From assembly GCA_964374035.1 (NCBI GenBank), contig CAYJWY010000027.1, positions 1 to 12,911 on the forward strand: a DNA stretch of 12,911 bases, read 5' to 3'. This stretch comes from CALRGL01 sp964374035 (GTDB lineage: Bacteria; Patescibacteriota; Patescibacteriia; UBA9934; GWF2-40-263). Positions 6,683 to 12,911 of the stretch are shown here, piece by piece (the stretch's first letter is position 1; every line of letters starts with the position of its first letter). Position numbers and translations under genes: made by a program. The notes under the pieces are model-generated. The model was not told where the DNA came from. It worked only from the letters and a program-made list of their open reading frames with translations, and did no database searches.

Positions 6683-7597
6683 TTAGAACGTAGAGGTGGT
6701 TTCCTTTTGACGCATCACGATCGATGCCGCATCGATCCATGGTTGTTCAAGAAGTGTCGCTGTGCGACGTGATGCCGGTTCAAGAATTTTCAGTGCGTTG
6801 CGTTCTTTGAGAAGGATGTGTTGTTGATCATCGAACCAAGCAACGTGTTGCGTGAAAAGATTGATCTGTTGAAATTCCGATTGTGTTGTTGTTCCAGTGT
6901 TCAACACACCTAGGAAAAATGGTGCAACATCAAAAGTCGTGGACGGCTGTTGGAAGAGAGCTGAGGCGAACGCATACTCCTCCGACTCTTTTTTTGTTGT
7001 GAGGGAGTTCATTTTTCCTGTGGGAACCGTATAGCTGTAGAACAGTCCGTCGCTCGTGTTTACAAGGAGCACATCCTCTTGTGTTGGATGCCATTGTACC
7101 TTTAAGGGTTTGTTGATGTCGAGTGTCTGGCAAGAAAGATGTTTGATATCGACAAGAAGGGATAAACAGATACGAGAGATTGTGTCACGTTGCATGACAA
7201 TTGCCACGCGCGTTCCAGTTGGATTTTCCGTGACAGCCTGAATTTGTGCCAGCGGGTCATTGAACTGGATACGCTCGATCGCTGTTTTAGAAATAAACTG
7301 AATTTCTTGTTCACGAAAAAGAAAAGCAAAGTTTGGTGAGAAGTTGACACTCCAGTCACCAGGAAAAAACGCAGACAATCCATCAGAGACTCTCAGGGAA
7401 AGCATTCCACGTTTTCCATCCTGGATGGCATTCTTCACAAACACAATTTGGGTTTCGTTGTTCCATGTAAGATCTGAAAGAGAGGATGGGATGGTCCTTT
7501 GAACGATGCGTATGTACAAGAAAATTCCACCGAGGATGATGAGCGCGAGTGTGAGAGAAATGGAGATGGCGAGAGTTTTTTTCGCTACACGAACCAT
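6683..7597 (-). CDS. membrane-anchored beta-propeller-like (TolB/WD40-like) protein
   Basis: A 304-residue protein: basic N-terminus MVRVAKK, one TM helix (about 8-29, LAISISLTLALIILGGIFLYI), then an extracytoplasmic region made of irregular repeats of about 40-50 residues of the type hydrophobic-Trp/Phe-x-pro/polar-turn followed by a VAIVM/VLLVN-like strand (LTWNNETQIVFVKN, VNFSPNFAFLF, VTENPTGTRVAIVM, VQWHPTQEDVLLVN, VAWFDDQQHILLKE). This resembles a TolB/WD40-like propeller with about five or six blades; the exact family is not certain. No catalytic residues seen. A structural or binding role at the surface is inferred. The start ATG 7597 follows a -10-like TAATAT by nine bases; the stop abuts that of the signal peptidase gene. 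Confidence 0.72.
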   Translation of the reverse strand: MVRVAKKTLAISISLTLALIILGGIFLYIRIVQRTIPSSLSDLTWNNETQIVFVKNAIQDGKRGMLSLRVSDGLSAFFPGDWSVNFSPNFAFLFREQEIQFISKTAIERIQFNDPLAQIQAVTENPTGTRVAIVMQRDTISRICLSLLVDIKHLSCQTLDINKPLKVQWHPTQEDVLLVNTSDGLFYSYTVPTGKMNSLTTKKESEEYAFASALFQQPSTTFDVAPFFLGVLNTGTTTQSEFQQINLFTQHVAWFDDQQHILLKERNALKILEPASRRTATLLEQPWIDAASIVMRQKETTSTF

Positions 7598-7606
7598 AGC
7601 AAGGTC

Positions 7607-7625
7607 ATATTATTCATGCTAAAAT
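7607..7625. promoter_or_regulatory. back-to-back divergent promoters
   Basis: Minus strand: TAATAT (7612-7607), nine bases before ATG 7597. Plus strand: extended -10 TG-C-TAAAAT (7617-7625), eight bases before ATG 7634. Both would give leaderless or nearly leaderless mRNAs. The two -10 elements are only seven bases apart, so RNA polymerase binding at one should exclude the other. Confidence 0.6.
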
Positions 7626-7633
7626 GATTCTAT

Positions 7634-8542
7634 ATGAATTGTGTAAATTTTACAAAAAAAAGCCAATTTTTTGTTGTAAAAATCTTTTTGATTCTTACCT
7701 GCGCCATGTTCCTACTGGCAAGACCCTCCGTTTCCTTTGCGTTTGGCATTTCTCCTGGGCAAGTTGTCGTTGAAAAGATGTTGGCAGACACAACAGTTGA
7801 CTCAATGATCATGCTTTCGCGCGCACGCCCAGAAAAAGAAGCGTACGTGAGCATTCTGATTGATGGCCCGCAGAAAGATGCGATTCAGGCTCCGTCGGAA
7901 CTGATCCTACCCGCAGGCATTCAGCAGGTTCCGTTTCCGTTCACAATTTCTTCCGTCGGCCTGCCTCTCTTCCAAGATTTTTTGGTGACCATCAGGTTTA
8001 CGCTCAAGCCTGACGAGACAGATACGCAGGGTGCAGGTATGAAACTGGAACTGGTTGCAAAGGTTCTTTTTTCGGTCACAGACGAACCCATCAATACGTT
8101 GACAACAAATCAAGTCAATCATTTTGTATCCGCAGAAGCCGGCAAACTGAAAGTCTATGTTCCACTTGTGAATACGGGCAACGTACAGACGCGTCCGAGT
8201 TCCATGCAAATCACCTTGTACAAGCAAAAAACTTTTAAGAAAGTACGTGTCCTTCAGCTAAACCAAGATGACTTTCCCGTGGCGGCTCCATTCTCTCAAC
8301 AGCATGCATATGTGGATCTTGTTCATCATCTGGCCACAGGGAATTACCTGATTGAGTCCGAGATCGTCCATAACGGCAAGGTTATCTTTCAGAGCCCGCG
8401 CGTTCCTATTCAATTGATCGAAGGACCTTTTCGCATAACCACCTTGATTCGCCAGAGGTACATCCAAATGTTCCTTGTTGTGTTTGTTCTCAGTGGCATC
8501 GGTCTTGTGTGGTTTTTTAACAGAAAACAACGTTTCAAATAA
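7634..8542 (+). CDS. secreted Ig-fold (DUF916-like) protein with C-terminal anchor, paralog of the 2136 gene
   Basis: A 302-residue protein. Signal peptide: MNCVNFTKKSQFF then a hydrophobic core, probable cleavage at VSFA-FG (residue 36). The mature part begins FGISPGQVVVEKML, matching GYSPGTTYVEGIQP of the protein at 2136, and contains LVNTGNVQTRPSS and HLATGNYLIESEI, matching LINTGNVAARPTS and TLPTGSYKMDFIF. Two beta-sandwich modules (about 38-148 and 158-265) are followed by a TM helix (about 276-295) and a basic tail (NRKQRFK). It lacks the third module of its paralog. It is the first gene of a two-gene unit with the giant surface protein, whose start lies within about 22 bases of this stop, so a joint role such as anchoring or presenting that protein is a reasonable inference. 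Confidence 0.82.
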   Translation: MNCVNFTKKSQFFVVKIFLILTCAMFLLARPSVSFAFGISPGQVVVEKMLADTTVDSMIMLSRARPEKEAYVSILIDGPQKDAIQAPSELILPAGIQQVPFPFTISSVGLPLFQDFLVTIRFTLKPDETDTQGAGMKLELVAKVLFSVTDEPINTLTTNQVNHFVSAEAGKLKVYVPLVNTGNVQTRPSSMQITLYKQKTFKKVRVLQLNQDDFPVAAPFSQQHAYVDLVHHLATGNYLIESEIVHNGKVIFQSPRVPIQLIEGPFRITTLIRQRYIQMFLVVFVLSGIGLVWFFNRKQRFK

Positions 8543-8563
8543 GTGTTTATGAAAGGACGTTTC

Positions 8564-11500
8564 ATGACGAAGAGAACGCATTTCTTCTCTGCGATGATAG
8601 GCGTTTTGCTCATTTTTTTATCCTATTTCGTCTGGTCACATGAGTTGTTTGCTTTCGTAACGTTGGAACAATCCGTGCGTATTATTCCTGGTCCCACCAG
8701 AACAGCAAGTGGAGATGTCGACGATGTTGCCTTCGGTGTCCAGCCGATTATAGCCAAACCTTCGATCGCCATTGTTTCTGCCGTGAGTGATTACGAAATT
8801 GAGTTTCCTATTAATGTTTCGATAATCTCCGGTGGAAAGATTCGTATCATTTTTACGGGAAATTTTTCGTTTACCAATCACTGTAGCACGCCGCCATCTG
8901 TCTCCGAAAATAATGACCTCAACGGTTCTTATGACGGTGTGGTCACGATTGCTTCCATACGGTGTGACGATGTTGAGGATGCGATTGATGTCACCATTCA
9001 TGGATCCACACTTGAAGCAAATACAATAACGCGGCTTATCGTGCAAGGCGTTGTGAACGCGTCGACCGCTCGTCCATACGGAAGTTCAAGTGGTTATTTG
9101 GCATGGATACAATCTTATGCACCAAGTGGGGAATTGCTTGAGGAAAAAACCTCGTCACCGATTTATTTGGAAGCTAAGGGTGCGCAAAACATTTCCGGAA
9201 CAGTTTTTTTGGATAATGGATCCGGTGCTGAGGGAGGTAGAAATGATGGCTTGATGAATGGCTCTGAGTTGGGCGTTGAAGGAATCCAGGTCTGTGTGAT
9301 TGCCAGCTTTGGTCGTCTTTGTGACATCACGGATCAAGACGGTAGATACAGGATTGGTTCACTGAGAGATGGCGTCTATCGTCTTGATGTCCCCGAACTC
9401 TCGACAAACATTTATCTCACGACCACGGTGCAACGCGACATTCGACTTGCTGGTGGAAATAATGACAACGCGCAAGATATTCCGTTGCGACTCGTTGATC
9501 GAAGTATTACGGTGAACGTCGCGGGAATTCCAAACGGGGAAGATGTCGATGTGTATGGTTTTGATCCATCTGTAGCGGGGGGCGGTGGATCAAGTCGACA
9601 AACGATTGCGTGGAACGGCAACACTGTTCGTACGGTTAACTTGGTTGCGCAAGATGGACCCTGGGAAGTAGGTGTGACCTCAACAGCCACGAAACGCAAT
9701 AACAGTCCGTTTACCTCTCCACGACCACAAACCATTCGTGTGAACGGCGTTGGAGCCTACGTGATGAATTTTGTGATTCCGACGCTTGATCAGAAAATCT
9801 TAGGAAGCGTCGTCGATGGCACCGGCGCGCCAATGGGAAACGCGCTTGTGACGGCACGGCCATCTGATCTCGTTGTAGGACGTGATCAAGAACGCACAAC
9901 AGAAACCAAACGCGACGGAACGTTTGTGTTGCCTGTTGCGAGCGGTGTGTATACGCTGTTCGTTTCAAAACCGGGCTTGGTAAGCACGGATGCCTTTGAG
10001 GTAACCGTTTTGAACAATAATCGCAACGACGACGCGAACGCCACGGCGGATGTGTATCGGGGCGGCATCTTGATTGTGAACGATGGAGGAGCGGACGGTC
10101 GTAACGATCTGATTTTGAGGATGGTCAAAGGCGCGCGATCGATTTCTGGAAAAGTGTTGAACGCACAAAACAGCATTATCAGAAATGCCTTTGTCGAAGC
10201 ACGTCGCGTTTCGATGGACGGCGAATATCTTGGACAAACGGTTCGTACATTCATGAACGCGAACGATGCCTTTGTCTTGTTTGTCTCGGATGGTCGGTGG
10301 CATCTACGTGCATTTGCCCAAGGCTACGGAAAAATTGCCTCGCGGTTTGTCACCGTTGCCGGTCTGGATGTGTCGGGAGCGAATCTACAAGAAGACCCGT
10401 CTATGCTCGCCACCGTATCTGGAACCGTACGAAAGAACGGCGTGGGAGTCGGTGGAGCGTTTGTCACGGTCTTCAACAACGACGGAGCGCAGGGAACGAC
10501 CTCGGACAACCTGGGCCGGTATCTGTTAACGCTGAACGAAGGATCTGGCTATGCGATTCAGGGTTTTCTCCCGGGCGTGGGATCCATCTCGCCGATCACG
10601 AATCTCACCCTCAATGGTGGATCGACAACGGTGAATCAGGACCTCGATATCAACGAATTTGGAACGATTCAGGTTACCATCGCAGGTGTGACGGATGCCT
10701 TTGTCGATGCAAGAGATGAAGACGGCAATGGCAATGGAACGTCGACCAACTTGGAATCCGGCATCTACGAATTAAACGTGCCGTCAGGAACGTATATTGT
10801 GCGTGCGCACTCGATGAAGTTTGGTTTGATTAGAAGTGTTGGTGCGGTGGAGGTGCAAGCTGGACAAGTCACAGCGTTGAATTTTCCTGTCTCACCAACG
10901 CACACCGTATCCGGCTCGGTTACTTCGGATGTTCCGTATTGCGCAAGTTTTGCGCATGTGATTTTTTCACAGAGCGTAAGCGGACGCACGATCACACGTC
11001 AAAGTGATGTACTCGGCGCGTACGCTGTTACGTTACCAAACGGCACATATCGACTCTCCGCGACAAAGCCAGGTTGTCTTTCTCAAACGGATGCGACGGT
11101 TGTTGTTGCAAATGCGGACGTGTTGCAGGGAACGAACATTGCATTGACGGCATCGGACACAATGATCCGAGGTCGAGCGATTTTGAACGGAACGAACGTC
11201 ACATCTCAGACCGCGGTCGTCGCAAAAAATAGCAATGGTAATGTCGTCACAGCGAACGTGGACGTCACACAAGCACAAGGAAATAATTTTTCGTTGCCCG
11301 TTCAAGCAGGCACATGGACTCTTACGGCGCGTAGTGATGGTTACGTTTCAGAGCCACTTGTCGTGCGTATCACGTCAGGCAACGACGAAGCGGTGGGTCT
11401 CTCACTGCTTCCGATCGACGGTTACGTTCGTCGGCCGTCCATGTCGATGTTTACCATTCCGCAACAAGGAGGTTTGGTGAAGGACGCGTTTTTGGGAGAT

Positions 11501-12586
11501 GGGTTTGATTTCGTTTTTCCTTCTGGCGTCCTGGGAACCGAAGGATCAAGTGGTGCCGTGCAAACAAGACGCACAACAGCATTGATCGCACAGACAAGAA
11601 CGGCTAAGGTTTTGAATGCGACAGGATTTGAGATTCAGCCTGAAAATGCTGACGGAGAGCTGATTAAAACTCTCGCGGCTGGAAGCGCGGGTGTCCTCGC
11701 GGTGGTCCCTTACGATCCAGCAGACGTGCTTGTTCTTGGAGTGAACGAAGAAGATTTGGTGCTCGCGACGTGGTCTGAACAAGCGCAAGAATGGATTCCC
11801 TTGGCTACAACTGTGGATACAGTCCGTCACCGGCTTTCGGCGCTGATCACGCACTTTTCTTTGTTTGCACCGATCGCTTTTATTCCTCCCGTGTTTCAGG
11901 GTGGGGGAGGTGGCGGTGGTGGAAGCGCCGGTGGTGGTGGATCACCGAATGTGGTCGAAGACGTGAAAAAATTGCTTGGGGAAAAACCGCCGGTTGAGAA
12001 GCAACCCATTGTCAGTCAGCCCATTGTGATTCTGCCGACCACAGCATCGCAAGATGCAGAACTCTCAGAGCAACCCTCATCGCGTGGCCGCAAAATAGTG
12101 ATCACACCGACACAGGCACAACAAGAGCGCATATCTCTTGATTTTCATGTGCTTGAAAAAAGCAAAGTCCTCACGAGTGGCGACGAACTCGCAACAGAAG
12201 GATCGATCGAGTATGCGGGTCAAAACAAGGCTCTTGTTTTGCATTACCAGATTGCGGACCCAACAGGGCGCGTGATTTTTGACGAGTTGGAAGCGATTCC
12301 ATCAAAAAAACGCTTTCAATTTTCGAAGACTTTTTTGTTGAGCAACGTCATGATGTCTGGAACATACGAGGTGCTCGCGAAGTTATCCTCGGATGATCGT
12401 CTCATTGATGCAATGGACACCTTTCAAATTGTCGAGCAAACGCAGGGAGCATCAACCCCCGTCTTCCTCCTCAGACGTTCAACTCTTGTTGTTGTAGGGG
12501 TGCTGACAACGGTGGTGGTGATGCTGTTGATCGTGGTGGGGAGATGGTTTTGGCTCGTCGGAAAAAAGAAAAAACGGTCCGCTTAA
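8564..12586 (+). CDS. giant modular surface protein (SdrD-like B domain, carboxypeptidase-regulatory-like repeats, C-terminal TM)
   Basis: About 1340 residues. Signal peptide (MTKRTHFF, core, cleavage near HELFA-F, residue 30). Order of parts: an unassigned N-terminal domain (31-208, two cysteines); an SdrD B-like domain (210-278, GTVFLDNGSGAEGG, DGRYRIGSL, GVYRLDVP); a beta domain (about 313-405); six carboxypeptidase-regulatory-like repeats beginning near 412, 526, 617, 701, 781 and 867 (SGTV/SGKV, then G-x-Y-x-L and G-x-Y/W-x-L-x-A motifs); a ZU5-like or autoproteolytic-like beta domain (965-1105, ending THFSLFAP); a poly-Gly hinge (1112-1127); a Pro/Gln linker; an Ig-like domain (1189-1291); a TM helix (1306-1333) and a KKKKRSA tail. 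It is probably a stalk or adhesin, anchored by its TM rather than by sortase, as no LPXTG-like motif is seen. Start 8564 has AAAGGA six bases upstream; ATG 8549 is an alternative. Confidence 0.88.
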   Translation: MTKRTHFFSAMIGVLLIFLSYFVWSHELFAFVTLEQSVRIIPGPTRTASGDVDDVAFGVQPIIAKPSIAIVSAVSDYEIEFPINVSIISGGKIRIIFTGNFSFTNHCSTPPSVSENNDLNGSYDGVVTIASIRCDDVEDAIDVTIHGSTLEANTITRLIVQGVVNASTARPYGSSSGYLAWIQSYAPSGELLEEKTSSPIYLEAKGAQNISGTVFLDNGSGAEGGRNDGLMNGSELGVEGIQVCVIASFGRLCDITDQDGRYRIGSLRDGVYRLDVPELSTNIYLTTTVQRDIRLAGGNNDNAQDIPLRLVDRSITVNVAGIPNGEDVDVYGFDPSVAGGGGSSRQTIAWNGNTVRTVNLVAQDGPWEVGVTSTATKRNNSPFTSPRPQTIRVNGVGAYVMNFVIPTLDQKILGSVVDGTGAPMGNALVTARPSDLVVGRDQERTTETKRDGTFVLPVASGVYTLFVSKPGLVSTDAFEVTVLNNNRNDDANATADVYRGGILIVNDGGADGRNDLILRMVKGARSISGKVLNAQNSIIRNAFVEARRVSMDGEYLGQTVRTFMNANDAFVLFVSDGRWHLRAFAQGYGKIASRFVTVAGLDVSGANLQEDPSMLATVSGTVRKNGVGVGGAFVTVFNNDGAQGTTSDNLGRYLLTLNEGSGYAIQGFLPGVGSISPITNLTLNGGSTTVNQDLDINEFGTIQVTIAGVTDAFVDARDEDGNGNGTSTNLESGIYELNVPSGTYIVRAHSMKFGLIRSVGAVEVQAGQVTALNFPVSPTHTVSGSVTSDVPYCASFAHVIFSQSVSGRTITRQSDVLGAYAVTLPNGTYRLSATKPGCLSQTDATVVVANADVLQGTNIALTASDTMIRGRAILNGTNVTSQTAVVAKNSNGNVVTANVDVTQAQGNNFSLPVQAGTWTLTARSDGYVSEPLVVRITSGNDEAVGLSLLPIDGYVRRPSMSMFTIPQQGGLVKDAFLGDGFDFVFPSGVLGTEGSSGAVQTRRTTALIAQTRTAKVLNATGFEIQPENADGELIKTLAAGSAGVLAVVPYDPADVLVLGVNEEDLVLATWSEQAQEWIPLATTVDTVRHRLSALITHFSLFAPIAFIPPVFQGGGGGGGGSAGGGGSPNVVEDVKKLLGEKPPVEKQPIVSQPIVILPTTASQDAELSEQPSSRGRKIVITPTQAQQERISLDFHVLEKSKVLTSGDELATEGSIEYAGQNKALVLHYQIADPTGRVIFDELEAIPSKKRFQFSKTFLLSNVMMSGTYEVLAKLSSDDRLIDAMDTFQIVEQTQGASTPVFLLRRSTLVVVGVLTTVVVMLLIVVGRWFWLVGKKKKRSA
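11899..11943 (+). repeat. Gly-codon tandem tract (poly-Gly hinge)
   Basis: A run of GGN codons, largely GGTGGC and GGTGGT units, encodes an almost unbroken Gly stretch with one Ser-Ala break. It separates the ectodomain from the membrane-proximal domain, a flexible hinge. The near-repeat DNA could change length by slippage; a loss or gain that is not a multiple of three would remove the TM anchor. Confidence 0.75.
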
Positions 12587-12591
12587 CAGCA

Positions 12592-12620
12592 TTGCCACTT
12601 TTATCGCGTTTTGATACATT
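12592..12620 (+). promoter_or_regulatory. promoter of tRNA-Ile
   Basis: TTGCCA (12592-12597, 5 of 6 to the -35 consensus), a 17-base spacer, and an extended -10 TG-A-TACATT (12612-12620). Expected start near 12627. It is the best -35/-10 pair in the window and begins five bases after the stop codon of the giant gene. Confidence 0.75.
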
Positions 12621-12634
12621 AAGGCGGCTTACGA

Positions 12635-12765
12635 ATGAATGTTGCTCAAATTTAGAGAACTGCGCCGGGCTGGAGGGAAAAAATTGCCGACCGCTAGATA
12701 AATGCTAGTGCGAGGTGATTTTTTCCCGAAGCCCAAGCAGATCGCTAAATTTGAGCAACATTCAT
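12635..12765. repeat. 131-nt long imperfect palindrome abutting tRNA-Ile
   Basis: The outer arms 12635-12655 and 12745-12765 are perfect 21-base inverted repeats. Pairing continues inward with small interruptions: CTGC (12660-12663) with GCAG (12737-12740), GGGCT (12667-12671) with AGCCC (12730-12734), GGGAAAAAAT (12675-12684) with ATTTTTTCCC (12718-12727), CC with GG, CGC with GCG, and TAG with CTA around a seven-base loop (12698-12704). The right arm ends on the base before the mature tRNA 5' end. Nested inside, the hairpin at 12687-12715 followed by TGATTTTTT is an intrinsic-terminator-like element with a matching A-tract. Not a CRISPR, SRP RNA (no GGAA apical loop) or known riboswitch. 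Confidence 0.9.
12675..12727. terminator. terminator-like core of the palindrome
   Basis: A stem with CC/GG, CGC/GCG and TAG/CTA pairs around an ATAAATG loop is followed by TGATTTTTT, with AAAAAA on the 5' side. This is the layout of a bidirectional intrinsic terminator and is the only candidate terminator after the giant surface-protein gene. If it terminates efficiently it would also block the promoter at 12592 from reaching the tRNA, so read-through or conditional folding would be needed. Confidence 0.45.
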
Positions 12766-12842
12766 GGGCGTGTAGCTCAGCTGGTTAGAGCGTTACACTG
12801 ATAATGTAAAGGTCGGAGGTTCGAGTCCTCCCACGCCCACCA
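12766..12842 (+). tRNA. tRNA-Ile(GAU) with encoded CCA
   Basis: Acceptor GGGCGTG (12766-12772) pairs with CACGCCC (12832-12838), discriminator A at 12839, and CCA encoded at 12840-12842. D arm GCTC-AGCTGGTTA-GAGC; anticodon stem TTACA/TGTAA with loop CTGATAA, anticodon GAT; T arm GGAGG-TTCGAGT-CCTCC. All stems pair fully. Not in an rRNA spacer here: no 16S sequence precedes it. Confidence 0.97.
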
Positions 12843-12868
12843 CTCGGACATCCAAAATTGCGCAGCTC

Positions 12869-12909
12869 CTTGGGCTTCGGAGGGAAACCACTTCACGGTA
12901 GGTTTCCCT
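12869..12909. repeat. second hairpin, related to the palindrome, cut by the window end
   Basis: AGGGAAACC (12881-12889) and GGTTTCCCT (12901-12909) form a nine-pair stem with an 11-base loop. The lead-in CTTGGGCTTCGG (12869-12880) is identical to the reverse complement of 12726-12737 in the right arm of the large palindrome, and GGGCT(TC)GGAGGGAAA (12872-12887) matches the left arm 12667-12680 with a two-base gap. The window ends at the base after the stem, so the rest of any larger palindrome is not visible. Confidence 0.6.
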
Positions 12910-12911
12910 AC

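Noticed and set aside
8564..12586. Sortase (LPXTG) or PEP-CTERM sorting signal on the giant surface protein
   Set aside because: The C-terminus has a TM helix and a Lys-rich tail, but no LPXTG-like or PEP motif precedes the helix.
12635..12765. Bacterial SRP RNA (4.5S) or 6S RNA
   Set aside because: It is a long hairpin of about the right size, but the SRP apical GGAA tetraloop with its AGCAGCC-type partner is absent, and the large central bubble of 6S RNA is not seen. It also has no terminator of its own before the tRNA.
12592..12842. T-box riboswitch
   Set aside because: It lies upstream of a tRNA, not of an aminoacyl-tRNA synthetase or amino-acid gene, and no T-box core motif is visible.
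1..12911. UGA recoded as glycine (Gracilibacteria/Absconditabacteria code)
   Set aside because: The receiver, second six-cysteine and signal peptidase genes end naturally at TGA at the expected family length, and no conserved frame runs through TGA.
1..12911. CRISPR array, insertion sequence or prophage genes
   Set aside because: No regularly spaced direct repeats, and no transposase, integrase or phage structural protein among the supported reading frames.

Overview
The window looks like chromosomal DNA of a small-genome bacterium, most likely a member of the Candidate Phyla Radiation (Ca. Patescibacteria), perhaps Uhrbacteria-like. The basis is indirect: compact packing (two convergent gene pairs have stop codons that abut with no base between), several promoter -10 elements placed only about 8-9 bases before the ATG (leaderless or near-leaderless mRNAs), a short type I signal peptidase, a single-domain response regulator beside a type IV pilin-like gene, and large secreted Ig-fold proteins with C-terminal membrane anchors. 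TGA is used only as a stop, so the UGA=Gly code of Gracilibacteria/Absconditabacteria does not apply. The phylum is an inference; no marker gene is present.

Layout. 1-39: 5' half of a tRNA-Pro(UGG) on the minus strand, cut by the window edge. 134-2070: a two-component module (membrane histidine kinase, CheY-like receiver) followed by a type IV prepilin-like protein. 2136-5788: exported proteins: an Ig-fold protein with a C-terminal membrane anchor, a 76-aa membrane-anchored peptide, and two paralogous six-cysteine proteins of unknown family separated by a clear intrinsic terminator and a new promoter. 5789-7597: a two-TM protein (minus), signal peptidase I (plus) and a membrane-anchored beta-propeller-like protein (minus). 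7634-12586: a second Ig-fold membrane-anchored protein, paralogous to the first, translationally linked to a ~1340-aa modular surface protein with an SdrD-like B domain, about six carboxypeptidase-regulatory-like beta repeats, a poly-Gly hinge and a C-terminal TM anchor. 12592-12911: a good tRNA promoter, a 131-nt nearly continuous hairpin, tRNA-Ile(GAU) with encoded CCA, and the left half of a related hairpin.

How it may work together (inference): nearly every protein in 1546-12586 is exported or membrane-bound, so this is a cell-envelope locus. Paired anchored Ig-fold proteins plus secreted cysteine-rich proteins and a giant stalk-like protein recall, at the level of architecture only, the Csc/WxL surface complexes of Firmicutes. 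The two-component pair at the left edge could regulate it, and the signal peptidase would mature the exported products. The two most unusual signals are the hairpin lodged exactly between the tRNA-Ile promoter and the mature tRNA 5' end, and the undescribed six-cysteine paralog pair.
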